Assembly (NCBI RefSeq): GCF_014360585.1
Contig: NZ_JACIXG010000021.1
Span: forward strand, 1 to 64,000
Direction of reading: 5' to 3'
DNA length: 64,000 bases
Origin: Nocardioides sp.
Lineage (GTDB): Bacteria; Actinomycetota; Actinomycetes; Propionibacteriales; Nocardioidaceae
Part shown: in pieces, positions 54,353-63,811 of the stretch
Layout: every line of letters starts with the position of its first letter
Numbering within the stretch: position 1 is the first letter of the stretch
Translations under genes and position numbers: made by a program
The notes under the pieces: generated by a model
Told to the model about the DNA's origin: nothing
The model's database searches: none
What the model saw: the letters and a program-made list of their open reading frames with translations, nothing else

Positions 54353-54832
54353 ATGGCAATGATTCACGAGTACGCAGTCTCGGTGGAGTGGACGGGCAAC
54401 CGTGGCACCGGAACGAGCGGCTACCGCGACTACAGCCGAGACCACGTCGTACGCATCGAAGGACTACCCGACATCCTCGGCTCCGCCGACCGGACCTTCC
54501 GCGGTGACGCCGGCCGGCACAACCCGGAGCAGCTGCTGCTGACAGCGCTGGCGCAGTGCCACATGCTGTCGTACCTGCATCAGGCGGCGAAGGTCGGTGT
54601 GGTCGTCGTCGACTACCAGGACGCGGCGACCGCCACCATGGAGACACAGGGGAGCGGCGGCCGGTTCATCCAGGCTGTGCTGCGCCCGGTCGTCACCGTC
54701 GCAGACGCAGAGATGGTCGAGGCCGCGACCTCGGCGCATCACCAGGCCCACCTGGACTGCTTCATCGCCAACAGCGTGAGCTTCCCGGTCGAGATCGAGC
54801 CCACGGTCATCGTCGGCGGACTGACCCGGTAG
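54353..54832 (+). CDS. OsmC-family peroxide-reducing protein
   Basis: A 159-residue OsmC protein. The catalytic Cys pair is in LLLTALAQCHMLSYLH and HLDCFIANSVSFPVEIEP, with the expected HNPEQLLLTAL region between strands. It reduces organic hydroperoxides. TAGCGT lies 6 nt before the ATG (leaderless). It is transcribed away from the GH13 gene. Confidence 0.9.
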   Translation: MAMIHEYAVSVEWTGNRGTGTSGYRDYSRDHVVRIEGLPDILGSADRTFRGDAGRHNPEQLLLTALAQCHMLSYLHQAAKVGVVVVDYQDAATATMETQGSGGRFIQAVLRPVVTVADAEMVEAATSAHHQAHLDCFIANSVSFPVEIEPTVIVGGLTR

Positions 54833-54872
54833 CCCCCTCTTCCGGGGGTATGTCGTCGTCGAGGCGGCGACG

Positions 54873-56606
54873 ATGATGACCGCCATGACTGGATCGACCC
54901 CGACCGACGCCCTGCTCGACGCCCGGGACGCGCTGATCGCCCAGCGCACCGCCTACACCGAGGCTCTCGACACGTTCCGCTGGCCCGACGTCGGGGCGAG
55001 CTTCAACTTCGCCCACGACTGGTTCGACCCGATGGCGCGGGGCAACGACGCTCCGGGGCTGGTGATCGCCGAGGCCGACGGGTCGCGGGCCGCGTACTCC
55101 TTCGACGAGCTGGCGCGGCGCTCGGACGCGGTCGCGCGCTACCTCGGGCGTCTCGGCGTCGGACGCGGTGACAGCGTGATCGTGATGCTCGGCAACCAGG
55201 TCGAGCTATGGGAGACGATGCTCGCGGCGATGAAGGTCGGCGCCGTCCTGATGCCGACGACGACGGCGGTCGGCACCGCCGAGCTGGTGGACCGGCTCGC
55301 CCGCGGCCGGGCGAAGGCGGTGGTCTGCAACGCCGAGGACACGGGCAAGTTCGACGGCGTCCCCGGCGACCATGTCCGGATCTGTGTGGGGGAGCAGGAG
55401 GGCTGGAACGGGTACGCCGCAGCGGCGGCCGAGAGCCAGGAGCCCGTCGAACACCCCGGCAACGCCACTAGCGACGCGCTGCTCCTCTACTTCACCAGCG
55501 GCACCACCAGCCGCCCGAAGCTGGTCGAGCACACCCACTACACCTACCCGGTGGGACACCTGTCGACGATGTACTGGCTGGGCCTCCGTCCCGGCGACGT
55601 GCACATGAACATCTCCAGCCCCGGCTGGGCCAAGCACGCGTGGTCGAACTTCTTCGCGCCCTGGCTCGCCGGCGCGACCGTCTTCGTCCTCAACTACGCG
55701 CGCTTCGACGCTGCCACCCTGCTGCAGCGCATCCGGGAGGAGCACGTCACCAGCATGTGTGCCCCGCCCACCGTGTGGCGGATGCTCATCCAGGCCGACC
55801 TCACCGGCGGCTGCGGCTCGCTGCGTGAGGCGATCAGTGCGGGGGAGCCGCTCAACCCCGAGGTGATCAGCCAGATCCGGCAGGCGTGGGGCCTGACCAT
55901 CCGGGACGGTTTCGGGCAGACAGAGATGACCGCGACGGTCGCCAACAGCCCAGGCCAGCCGGTCCGGCCCGGCTCGATGGGACGGCCGCTGCCGGGCGTC
56001 CCGGTCGTGCTGGTCGACCCGGTCGAGGGGATCGTGATCGAGGGACCGGGGGAGGGCGAGCTCTGCCTTGATCTGGGCCTCGATCTCTCCGCACGACCCG
56101 CCACGCTGATGACCGCCTACCGCGACGACGAGAAGCGCACCGCCGACGCGATGCGCGGCGGCTTCTTCCACACCGGTGACGTCGCCAGCCGCGACGAGGA
56201 CGGCTACATCACCTACGTCGGCCGCACCGACGACGTCTTCAAGGCCTCCGACTACAAGGTCTCGCCCTTCGAGCTGGAGTCGGTCCTGATCGAGCACCCC
56301 GCGGTGGCCGAGGCGGCGGTCGTCCCGGCACCGGACCCCGTGCGGCTCGCCGTCCCCAAGGCGTACGTCTCGCTCACCGCCGGCCACGAGCCGACCGCCG
56401 AGACCGCCCGGGCCATCCTCGAGTTCGCCCGCGACCACCTCCCGCCCTACCTGCGGGTGCGGCGCCTGGAGTTCTTCGACCTGCCCAAGACGATCTCGGG
56501 CAAGATCCGGCGCGTCGAGCTCCGTGCCCGCGAGCAGGAGGTCGTCGACCAGGGGCCGGCGGGGGAGCACCGTTACGAGGACTTCTTCCCCCGCAGCCAG
56601 CGGTGA
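54873..56606 (+). CDS. Acyl-CoA synthetase (ACSM/medium-chain type)
   Basis: A 577-residue adenylate-forming enzyme. The A3 P-loop is LLLYFTSGTTSRPKLVEHTH, then APPTVWRMLIQADL, ISAGEPLNPEVI, DGFGQTEMTATV and FHTGDVASRDEDGYITYVGRTDDVFKASDYKVSPFELE. A C-terminal Lys lies in KTISGKIRRVEL. It activates a carboxylic acid to its CoA thioester. The first ATG (54873) is used; an ATG 12 nt later is possible. The substrate may be a medium-chain or branched acid. Confidence 0.88.
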   Translation: MMTAMTGSTPTDALLDARDALIAQRTAYTEALDTFRWPDVGASFNFAHDWFDPMARGNDAPGLVIAEADGSRAAYSFDELARRSDAVARYLGRLGVGRGDSVIVMLGNQVELWETMLAAMKVGAVLMPTTTAVGTAELVDRLARGRAKAVVCNAEDTGKFDGVPGDHVRICVGEQEGWNGYAAAAAESQEPVEHPGNATSDALLLYFTSGTTSRPKLVEHTHYTYPVGHLSTMYWLGLRPGDVHMNISSPGWAKHAWSNFFAPWLAGATVFVLNYARFDAATLLQRIREEHVTSMCAPPTVWRMLIQADLTGGCGSLREAISAGEPLNPEVISQIRQAWGLTIRDGFGQTEMTATVANSPGQPVRPGSMGRPLPGVPVVLVDPVEGIVIEGPGEGELCLDLGLDLSARPATLMTAYRDDEKRTADAMRGGFFHTGDVASRDEDGYITYVGRTDDVFKASDYKVSPFELESVLIEHPAVAEAAVVPAPDPVRLAVPKAYVSLTAGHEPTAETARAILEFARDHLPPYLRVRRLEFFDLPKTISGKIRRVELRAREQEVVDQGPAGEHRYEDFFPRSQR

Positions 56607-56702
56607 AGTGGAGTTGCCCACGACGCGATCAGGGGCTGAGGGCACTATGGCCCGGGACCAGCGACCTTGCCGCCGTCATCACGGCGGGGCAACGATCGAG
56701 AT

Positions 56703-57362
56703 GTGACGAACGAAGCGCGCGGCCGCCGACGGTCCAGCTGGACGATGAGCGAAGTGGTCGTGCTGCTGGATGTCGCCGCCAAAGTGCTGCTCCTGCTGTC
56801 CATCGTCCGTGTCGGACTCGATCCGACGTGGGGCAATCTGGAGGGAAAGGCTCCGATCGCCAGGGCAGTCACCTATCCGCTGCTCGCGTTCGCGATCCCT
56901 CTCGTCTGGCTGGTGCGTCGCCATCAGGGGGCGTATCCCTGGACCGCGGACCTGCTCATCACGCTGGTCTGTTTCAACGACGTCCTCGGCAACCGCCTGG
57001 ACCTCTACGACGCCATCGTGTGGTTCGACGACGCCAGCCACTTCTTCGCCACCGGTCAGCTCAGCGCAGCTGCGGTCTTGCTCACCCTTCACCGCGGCAC
57101 CTTCGGACAGGTGCTCGAGCGCGCGGTAGCAGTCGGGATGACGATTGCGCTGGCTTGGGAGGTGTTCGAGTACTTCTCGTTCGTCACCACGTCCTCTGAG
57201 CTCCAGTGGGCCTACCGCGACACGATCGGCGACCTGACGCTCGGGTGGCTCGGTTCGGTCGCTGCGGCGGCCGTCATCGCGGCGTACTGGCACTTCACCG
57301 AGTCACCTCCGGGCGCGAGCCGAGAAGCCGTCAGGGGCGAACGGTCAGGCACTGCGTACTGA
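56703..57362 (+). CDS. Polytopic membrane protein (DUF2238-like)
   Basis: A 219-residue protein with about five helices (LLDVAAKVLLLLSIV, AVTYPLLAFAIPLVWLV, AVAVGMTIALAWEVFEYFS, LGSVAAAAVIAAYW). The conserved acidic/His motif WFDDASHFFATGQLSAAAVLL recalls DUF2238/YjdF-type proteins. Start GTG 56703. Its 3' end overlaps the convergent thioesterase gene by 32 nt. Function unknown. Confidence 0.7.
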   Translation: MTNEARGRRRSSWTMSEVVVLLDVAAKVLLLLSIVRVGLDPTWGNLEGKAPIARAVTYPLLAFAIPLVWLVRRHQGAYPWTADLLITLVCFNDVLGNRLDLYDAIVWFDDASHFFATGQLSAAAVLLTLHRGTFGQVLERAVAVGMTIALAWEVFEYFSFVTTSSELQWAYRDTIGDLTLGWLGSVAAAAVIAAYWHFTESPPGASREAVRGERSGTAY

Positions 57363-58101
57363 TGCCGAAGGGACCGCGCTCGTCGTGGAGCACGGACGTG
57401 GTCACCCCGGCGCCCTCCGGGCCGAACGAGACGGTCGTGTCGAGTCCCAGCCAGCCCGGCGCCGGGGCTCGGAACAGGTGCGCCGTCAGGTCGAGGTTGG
57501 GGAAGCTGACGTCCTTCGGGTCGACCCGGACGGCGATGCCGTTGGTGATGTCGAGCAGCCCAGCGACCTGCGCCAACCGGCTCACGCCCTCGTCGGCGAC
57601 CAGGGCGTGCGGCGTACGCACCCAGGCCTGCGCCCGTCCCGGGTCGAGGTCGCGACGGCGCACCTCGACCGAGGCGATGAAGCCTCCGGCCCACAGCGTC
57701 GTCATGTCCCAGGCCGGCACCTCGTCCGGTGCGGGCATCGCCACGTGGTGGGTTCCTTCGAGGTCAGCCGTCGCGTAGCCGGCGGTCAGCCAGGCGCGGA
57801 GGAGCACGACGGGACGGCCGGCGTGGCTGGCGCGGGCCTCGACGAGCTCGATCGTGCGGCCGCGCCGGAGCACGGTGATCTCCACTGCGACAGGCTCGAG
57901 CGGGATGGTCCCGAGGATGTCGTAGCTGAGCCGGCTGATCCGCAGGCCGCCGGCGCCGCGGCGGGCGTCGTGCTCGCGTTCGACCTCGTGCGCGAGCACG
58001 CCGAGCAGAGTGGCGATGTGTTGAGTCTCCAGGTCCCAGGCGCCGCCGACGTGCCGTGATGGAGTGAACGTGCTCGGACCAGTCCGATGCCAATAACTCA
58101 T
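57331..58101 (-). CDS. Acyl-CoA thioesterase, TesB-like double hotdog
   Basis: A 256-residue two-hotdog protein: HVGGAWDLETQHIATLLGVLAHEVE, GLRISRLSYDILGTIPLEPV, VEARASHAGRPVVLLRAWL and a C-terminal half with FPNLDLTAHLFRAPAPGWLGLDTTVSFGPEG. Such proteins hydrolyse acyl-CoA. ATG 58101 with GAGGTG upstream was chosen; GTG 58107 is an alternative. It follows the acyl-CoA synthetase gene by 7 nt, so the two are co-transcribed. Confidence 0.8.
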   Translation of the reverse strand: MSYWHRTGPSTFTPSRHVGGAWDLETQHIATLLGVLAHEVEREHDARRGAGGLRISRLSYDILGTIPLEPVAVEITVLRRGRTIELVEARASHAGRPVVLLRAWLTAGYATADLEGTHHVAMPAPDEVPAWDMTTLWAGGFIASVEVRRRDLDPGRAQAWVRTPHALVADEGVSRLAQVAGLLDITNGIAVRVDPKDVSFPNLDLTAHLFRAPAPGWLGLDTTVSFGPEGAGVTTSVLHDERGPFGISTQCLTVRP

Positions 58102-58108
58102 CGACACC

Positions 58109-59737
58109 TCAGAGGCCGAGCCGAGCGACGCTCTGCTCGCGCATGTCGATCTTGCGGACCTTGCCGGTCACCGTCATCGGGAACTCGTCGACGACCAGCA
58201 CATAGCGCGGCGTCTTGTAGTGGGCGAGCTTCCCGCTGGCGAAGGCTCGGACCGCCTCCGCATCGAGCGGCTCTGCGCCGGGACGCATCCGGATCCAGGC
58301 GCAGAGCTCCTCGCCGTACCTCTCGTCGGGAACGCCCACGACCTGGGCCTCGGCGATGTCGGGGTGGGTGAAGAGGAACTCCTCGATCTCACGTGGGTAG
58401 ATGTTCTCCCCGCCGCGGATGACCATGTCCTTGATCCGGCCCACGACCACGCAGTAGCCGTCCTCGCGCATGACCGCCAGGTCGCCGGTGTGCATCCAGC
58501 CGTCGGCGTCGATCGCTTCGGCGGTCTTCGTCTCATCGTCCCAGTAGCCGAGCATCACCGAGTAGCCGCGGGTGCAGAACTCGCCCGCCGTGCCGCGGGG
58601 GACCACCTCGCCGGTGACCGGGTCGACGATCTTGATCTCGACGTGCGGGGCGGCCCGGCCGATCGTCTCGGTGCGCCGCTCGAGGTCGTCGTCGGTGCGG
58701 GTCTGGCAGGAGACCGGGGAGGTCTCGGTCATGCCGTACGCGATCGCGACCTCGCTCATGTGCATCTCGCTGACACACCGCTTCATGACCTCGACCGGGC
58801 AGAGCGCGCCGGCCATGATCCCCGTACGCAGCGTGGAGAGGTCGTAGGACTCGAAGCCAGGATCGTCCTGCATCGCGATGAACATCGTCGGCACCCCGTA
58901 CAGCGCCGTGCATCTCTCGTCCTGGACGGTCTGCAGCGTCGTGGCCGGGTCGAAGCCGGGGCCCGGGATGACCATCGTCGCGCCGTGGGTGGTGCAGCCG
59001 AGGTTCGCCATCACCATGCCGAAGCAGTGGTAGAACGGCACCGGGATGCAGAGCCGGTCCTGTTCGGTGAAGTGGATCGTCTCGGTGACGAAGAAGCCGT
59101 TGTTCAAGATGTTGCGGTGCGACAGCGTCGCGCCCTTCGGGAAGCCCGTGGTCCCGGAGGTGTACTGGATGTTGATCGCGTCGTCCGGATCGAGCGGGTA
59201 GCCGACGTGGTCGGCCAGCCGCTCGCCACGACCGGTGGCCAGCAGCGCGTCCCACTCCGGGGTGCCCAGGAAGATCGTTTGCTCGAGCGCGCCGCACTCG
59301 CCCTCCACCTCGCGGACGAGCGAGACGTAGTCGCTGGTCTTGAACGCCGTCGCGCTGATCAGCAGCCGAACTCCGGACTGGTTGAGCGCGTAGGCGAGCT
59401 CGTGCGTGCGGTAGGCGGGGTTGATGTTGACCAGGATCGCCCCGATCTTGGCCGTGGCGAACTGGACCATCGTCCACTCGGCGCAGTTGGGCGCCCAGAT
59501 GCCGACGCGGTCGCCCTTGCCGATGCCCGCCTTGCGCAGGCCGACCGCGAGGGCGTCGACGTCGGTGTTCAGCTCCGCGTAGGTCCAGCGCCGGCCGGTG
59601 GCTGCCTCGACGAGCGCCTCGCGGTCTCCATGAAGGGCGACGATGCGCTCGAAGTTGGCTCCGATCGTCTCCTCGAGCAGCGGAACGTCGGTGCTGCCAC
59701 GGGCCGACGATGCGGTGATGGATGAGGTCTCGGTCAT
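58109..59737 (-). CDS. Acyl-CoA synthetase (AMP-binding, FadD-like)
   Basis: A 542-residue adenylate-forming ligase: [19 protein letters not shown] (P-loop), [71 protein letters not shown] and a C-terminal Lys in [12 protein letters not shown]. It activates fatty or other carboxylic acids. It is followed at 7 nt by a thioesterase gene, and an MHS transporter gene lies 65 nt upstream on the same strand. Together they may import, activate and release an acid. Confidence 0.9.
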   Translation of the reverse strand: MTETSSITASSARGSTDVPLLEETIGANFERIVALHGDREALVEAATGRRWTYAELNTDVDALAVGLRKAGIGKGDRVGIWAPNCAEWTMVQFATAKIGAILVNINPAYRTHELAYALNQSGVRLLISATAFKTSDYVSLVREVEGECGALEQTIFLGTPEWDALLATGRGERLADHVGYPLDPDDAINIQYTSGTTGFPKGATLSHRNILNNGFFVTETIHFTEQDRLCIPVPFYHCFGMVMANLGCTTHGATMVIPGPGFDPATTLQTVQDERCTALYGVPTMFIAMQDDPGFESYDLSTLRTGIMAGALCPVEVMKRCVSEMHMSEVAIAYGMTETSPVSCQTRTDDDLERRTETIGRAAPHVEIKIVDPVTGEVVPRGTAGEFCTRGYSVMLGYWDDETKTAEAIDADGWMHTGDLAVMREDGYCVVVGRIKDMVIRGGENIYPREIEEFLFTHPDIAEAQVVGVPDERYGEELCAWIRMRPGAEPLDAEAVRAFASGKLAHYKTPRYVLVVDEFPMTVTGKVRKIDMREQSVARLGL

Positions 59738-59802
59738 GCCGCGAGCATGACCGAGACCGTGGTGGCTGCCACACCCCCGAAGGAGGGTGAGTCGGCGGCG
59801 GG

Positions 59803-61119
59803 TCAGGTGAGCGCCGGCTCCGCATCCAGCTCCACGCGACTGGTCTCCTTGGCGATCAGCAGGCAGACGACGCTCAGCAGAGCAAGAGCGGTGAGGAAGT
59901 ACGCGATCCCGTCGGTGCCCCACCGGGACAACAGGTCCTCTGCGATGACGAGCGGGACGGCGCCGCCGAGGATCCCGGCGATGTTGTAGCCCAAGCCCGC
60001 CCCCGTGTAGCGGTACCTGGCCTGGAACGTCTCGGGCAGGAACGCCGCGATCGGACCATAGTTGAGGCCGAGGACGCAGAGCAGCAGGCTGTTGCCGAGG
60101 GCGAAGCTGACGAAGCTGCCGGGCTCCATGACGCCGAAGGAGAGCGGCCCGGCGACGACACCGAAACCAGCGCCGATGAGCAGGACCGCACGCCGGCCGA
60201 ACACGTCGGAGAGCAACGCCGAGACGATGACGGTCACGCTCATCGCGAAGGCCGCGATGATGACGCCGAGCAGTGCCTGGCTCATGCTCAGGCCGAGCGT
60301 GCCGACCGCGTAGGCGACCATGAAGCTGGCGCCGGTGTAGAAGGCGCCGAAGACGATCGCCATGATGCCGCCGCCGAGCAGAACCTGTCGCCACTGGTCC
60401 CGGATGCAGCCGAGAAACGGCAGTGCGCTGCGGGTGCCGGCCGACTGCACCTTCTTGAACGACGGGGTCTCGGCGATGCTCAGCCGGACCCAGAGGCCGA
60501 CGCCGACCAGGACGGCGCTGGCCAGGAACGGGATCCGCCAGCCCCAGGTCGCGAACGCCTCGGGAGCCATCAGGCTGAAAGTGACGAGCATCGCGCCGGC
60601 GGCGAGGATCAGTCCGAGGCTGGGACCGAGCTGGGGGAACATGCTGTAGCGCCCGCGCTGGCCGTGGGCGGCGTACTCGGTGGTGAGGAGGGCCGCGCCG
60701 GCCCACTCGCCGCCGAGGGCGATGCCCTGGAAGGCGCGCAGCACCACCAGGATCACGACGGCGCTCTTGCCGATCGAGTCCGCGCTCGGGAGGAGCCCGA
60801 TCGCGAACGTCGATGCGCCCATGATCATCAGCGTCGTGATCAGGGTGGCCTTGCGGCCGATCCGGTCGCCGTAGTGGCCGAAGAGGATCGCGCCGAGCGG
60901 CCGGAAGACGAACGCGACACCGAAGGTCGCGATCGACGCCATGGTGCCTTCTGGGCCGCCCATGGACGGGAAGAAGACGGCGTTGAACACCAGCGCCGCG
61001 GCGAGGCCGTAGATGAGGAAGTCGTAGAACTCGATGGTGGTGCCGGTCAGTGATGCCGTCGCGACGCGGCGCATGGTGCGCCCGTCGACCTCGGCTCGGG
61101 TAGCCGCGATTTGGGCCAT
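59803..61119 (-). CDS. MHS-family (ShiA/ProP-like) MFS transporter
   Basis: A 438-residue, 12-helix transporter. [24 protein letters not shown] and [25 protein letters not shown] are classic MHS text; [24 protein letters not shown] follows. These symporters import shikimate, alpha-ketoglutarate, benzoate-like or other carboxylic acids with protons. GGAGG is 7 nt before the ATG. It is divergent from a LuxR-type regulator, probably its activator, and upstream of a FadD-like gene. Confidence 0.9.
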   Translation of the reverse strand: MAQIAATRAEVDGRTMRRVATASLTGTTIEFYDFLIYGLAAALVFNAVFFPSMGGPEGTMASIATFGVAFVFRPLGAILFGHYGDRIGRKATLITTLMIMGASTFAIGLLPSADSIGKSAVVILVVLRAFQGIALGGEWAGAALLTTEYAAHGQRGRYSMFPQLGPSLGLILAAGAMLVTFSLMAPEAFATWGWRIPFLASAVLVGVGLWVRLSIAETPSFKKVQSAGTRSALPFLGCIRDQWRQVLLGGGIMAIVFGAFYTGASFMVAYAVGTLGLSMSQALLGVIIAAFAMSVTVIVSALLSDVFGRRAVLLIGAGFGVVAGPLSFGVMEPGSFVSFALGNSLLLCVLGLNYGPIAAFLPETFQARYRYTGAGLGYNIAGILGGAVPLVIAEDLLSRWGTDGIAYFLTALALLSVVCLLIAKETSRVELDAEPALT

Positions 61120-61254
61120 GATCGTGCCTCCTGCTCGGTGGGTGAACCGAGTGTTGGGGCAGTCACAACCTCTCCGATACCCCCTGAAGGATGCCCTCGA
61201 AAGAGGGGGCACGCCCCTTGTTGCCTGTGATGGTCGTCACTTACGCTCATCGCC

Positions 61255-62142
61255 ATGAGCACCAGCGCGATCGCCCCCGAGGCGCCGTACGACGGGTCCA
61301 GGATCGCCCAGACACTGGCGTCGTTCCGCGCCGCGTCGGGGCTGGATCTCGCCTTCGGTGGCCCGGTCCGCGGCGACGGCACCGCCATCGACATCACCGC
61401 GACCTGTGGTGCGAAGGGCAGTGCGCTGCGCGGTCTGCGGGTCGTCAACGGTGAAGGCCTGGGCGGGAAGACCCTGCAGACCCGTCAGCCCGGCTCCGTC
61501 GACCACTACTACACCGCTCGCGGGATCACCCACCTCTACGACACCGCCGTCGCTCAGGAGCAGATCCAGACCGTCGCCGCCCTGCCGATCCTGGTCGACC
61601 GGACACCGCGCATGCTCGTCTACCTCGCCTCCCGCTCGCAGGTCGGCCTCGGCGGCGTCTGGTTCGACGCGCTGCGTCCGCTGGTCCGCACCCTCGAGCG
61701 GGAGATCCTGATCGACGACGAGGTCCGCAACCGGCTCTCCCGGCTGGCGCCCGCGCCGTCGCCGGCTCCGAGCTCGGTCGAGACCGCCACGAAGCGTGAT
61801 CTGGCCGAGCGTAGGGAGATGGCGGCCGAGCTCACCGACCTGGCCGGCCAGGTGGCCGATCCCGAGGTCCGCAGCCGCCTCGAATCCATGGTCCGACGGC
61901 TCACCGCCGCGCCGGGGGAGAGGAAGCCCGCTCAGCTGGCTCCCGCCGTACGCCTGGCCGCGCGCGAGCTCGACGTCCTTCGCCAGGTGGCGCTCGGGAA
62001 CAGCAACCGGGAGGCCGCCGAGGCGCTCGGGATCGTGGAGAGCACGGTGAAGTCCTACCTGAAGAGCGCCACCCGCAAGCTCAACGCCAACAACCGCGTC
62101 CACGCCGTCCGGGTGGCGCGCGAAGCCGGTCTGATCGACTGA
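61255..62142 (+). CDS. LuxR-type regulator with GAF-like sensor domain
   Basis: A 295-residue regulator. The N-terminal half (about 15-150) has a GAF-like pattern: VVNGEGLGGKTLQTRQPGSVDHYY, and TVAALPILVDRTPRMLVYLASRSQ. The C-terminal HTH is RELDVLRQVALGNSNREAAEALGIVESTVKSYLKSATRKLNANNRVHAVRVAREAGL. Members of this group activate degradation genes for aromatic and carboxylic compounds. It is divergent from the MHS transporter over a 135-nt gap holding a short hairpin (GCCCTC-GAAA-GAGGGGGC). Confidence 0.85.
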   Translation: MSTSAIAPEAPYDGSRIAQTLASFRAASGLDLAFGGPVRGDGTAIDITATCGAKGSALRGLRVVNGEGLGGKTLQTRQPGSVDHYYTARGITHLYDTAVAQEQIQTVAALPILVDRTPRMLVYLASRSQVGLGGVWFDALRPLVRTLEREILIDDEVRNRLSRLAPAPSPAPSSVETATKRDLAERREMAAELTDLAGQVADPEVRSRLESMVRRLTAAPGERKPAQLAPAVRLAARELDVLRQVALGNSNREAAEALGIVESTVKSYLKSATRKLNANNRVHAVRVAREAGLID

Positions 62143-62167
62143 CCTGGCCGAGCAGGTGCCGCCACCG

Positions 62168-62734
62168 TCAGCGCAGCAGGGTTCGCATCGCGTCGCGGGC
62201 CTCGTCGTACGCCGCCTGGCGACCTCCTGCTGAGACCGACACGAGCATGCCCTCGTAGACCAGGTGGCAGGCCGTGCCGACGACCTCGGGGTCGCCGACG
62301 CCTGCCTCGGCGGCGAGGCGGACGAAGAGGTCGCGAGCCTGGGTCTTGCCGGTGCGTACGACCTCGGCGCCGGGATGGTCGGTGTTGCCGATCTCGGCGT
62401 AGGCGTTGATGTAGGAACACCCGCGCAGGCTGCCGGCGCGCCATGACCGCTCGGCATCGATCATGGTGAGCACCCGCTCGGGCCCCTCGGCGGGGTGGCT
62501 GGTGAGCCAGTCGGCGATGAAGGTGTGCCAGAGGTCGCCACGCCGCGAGAGGTACGCAGCCACCAGGCCGTCCTTGGATCCGAAGCGGTCGTAGATGGTC
62601 TTTTTCGTGGTCTCCGCCTTGAGCGCGATCAGGTCGACGCCGACTGCGCGGATGCCGCGCTCGTAGAAGAGGGCGCTGGCCACGTCGAGGATTCGGCGAC
62701 CGGTGGGAGTGTCGGGGTTGGGTATTCGCTTCAC
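62168..62734 (-). CDS. TetR-family regulator (efflux-linked)
   Basis: A 188-residue regulator starting with GTG. The HTH is DVASALFYERGIRAVGVDLIALKAETTKKTIYDRFGSKDGLVAAYL. AAGGAGA lies 8 nt upstream. It is divergent from an EamA transporter gene over a 60-nt gap holding the palindrome at 62767-62780, so it probably represses both genes until a ligand binds. Confidence 0.9.
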   Translation of the reverse strand: MKRIPNPDTPTGRRILDVASALFYERGIRAVGVDLIALKAETTKKTIYDRFGSKDGLVAAYLSRRGDLWHTFIADWLTSHPAEGPERVLTMIDAERSWRAGSLRGCSYINAYAEIGNTDHPGAEVVRTGKTQARDLFVRLAAEAGVGDPEVVGTACHLVYEGMLVSVSAGGRQAAYDEARDAMRTLLR

Positions 62735-62766
62735 CGTGAATCTCCTTCTCTCAGGACACTGAGAGT

Positions 62767-62780
62767 ATACCGACCGGTAT
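62767..62780. promoter_or_regulatory. TetR operator
   Basis: ATACCG-AC-CGGTAT is a perfect 6-bp-arm palindrome midway between the divergent TetR and EamA genes; similar ACCGNNCGGT cores are common TetR sites. Confidence 0.8.
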
Positions 62781-62794
62781 GGTTACCTGCCAGC

Positions 62795-63811
62795 ATGCGC
62801 CGAGTCCTGCTCACCCTGACCCTCTTCGCTGCTCTTGTGCTGTCCTGGAGCTCCGGTTTCATCGGGGCCACCATGGCCGCCGCTGCCGGTGCGCCTGCCG
62901 AGACCACGATGCTGTGGCGCTACCTCTTGACCGCAGTGCCGCTCGTGACGATCGCGATCGCGCGACAGCGCCGTCTGACCGCGACCTTCCTCTGGCGCGA
63001 AGGGATAGTCGGTCTGCTGTGCCACGCGATCTACGTCTACGGGGCCTACCAGGCGGCCGCACTCGGCGTGCCGACCGGTACGAACGCCCTGGTCGCATCC
63101 CTCCAGCCGCTGCTCGTCGCCTTGGCGGCAACGGTGCTGGCCGGTCGCGTGCTGTCGCTGCGTACGCTGCTCGGGCTCGCGGCGGGCCTGGCGGGCGTCG
63201 CGCTCGTGGCCGGCAACGACCTCGGCGCAGGCACGCAGGGGGCGGCGCTCGGCCTGGCAGTGGCCGGGTTCGGGATGGTGGCGCTCTCGGCCGGAACGCT
63301 GCTCGGCGAACGGTTGGGCACCGGCGCAGACGTGCTGGACCGGCTCACGGTCCATGTCGTGGTCACTCTCGGCTTCACCACGCTGGTCGCTGTGCCCTCA
63401 GGGCGATGGCGACCACCTGTCGACCCGGCGTTCTGGTGGGCCCAGGTGTTCATCGTGCTGGTCACGGTGACGGCCTACGTGCTCTACCTGGTCGTGCTGG
63501 AACGCCACGGATCGGTCCCGGTCAGCGCCTTGCTCTATCTGACCCCAGGCATCGCGGCCGCGCTGGCCTGGCCCGCCTTCGGTGAGACACTGGCGCCGAT
63601 CGCGCTCGCCGGATTCGTGCTCAGCGCGGTCGGGGTGGTCGCAGTCCTGGGTCCGGCACGGCGACGCCGCGCCGCCACGCACGATCCCTCCTCACGTACG
63701 CTCGCGGGGTGGCCACCATCGGAGTCATCGCCAGCGCTGCCGGCGGAGTTGAGCGCCTCTGCGACGAGCTGGTCACCCCGCTGCTCGACGCGGGACATCA
63801 GGTGCCGGTGA
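62795..63811 (+). CDS. EamA/DMT-family transporter
   Basis: A 338-residue protein with ten helices and the two EamA halves: ALVLSWSSGFIGATMAAAAG, LWRYLLTAVPLVTIAIAR, TNALVASLQPLLVALAATVLAGRVLSLRTLLGLAAGLAGVALV in the first, and LYLVVLERHGSVPVSALLYLTPGIAAALAWPAFGE in the second. It is likely an exporter of a metabolite or drug, regulated by the divergent TetR. The last 33 codons (after AVLGPARRRR) read through the start of the next gene in another frame and look non-native, so the functional end is probably near 63710. Confidence 0.85.
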   Translation: MRRVLLTLTLFAALVLSWSSGFIGATMAAAAGAPAETTMLWRYLLTAVPLVTIAIARQRRLTATFLWREGIVGLLCHAIYVYGAYQAAALGVPTGTNALVASLQPLLVALAATVLAGRVLSLRTLLGLAAGLAGVALVAGNDLGAGTQGAALGLAVAGFGMVALSAGTLLGERLGTGADVLDRLTVHVVVTLGFTTLVAVPSGRWRPPVDPAFWWAQVFIVLVTVTAYVLYLVVLERHGSVPVSALLYLTPGIAAALAWPAFGETLAPIALAGFVLSAVGVVAVLGPARRRRAATHDPSSRTLAGWPPSESSPALPAELSASATSWSPRCSTRDIRCR

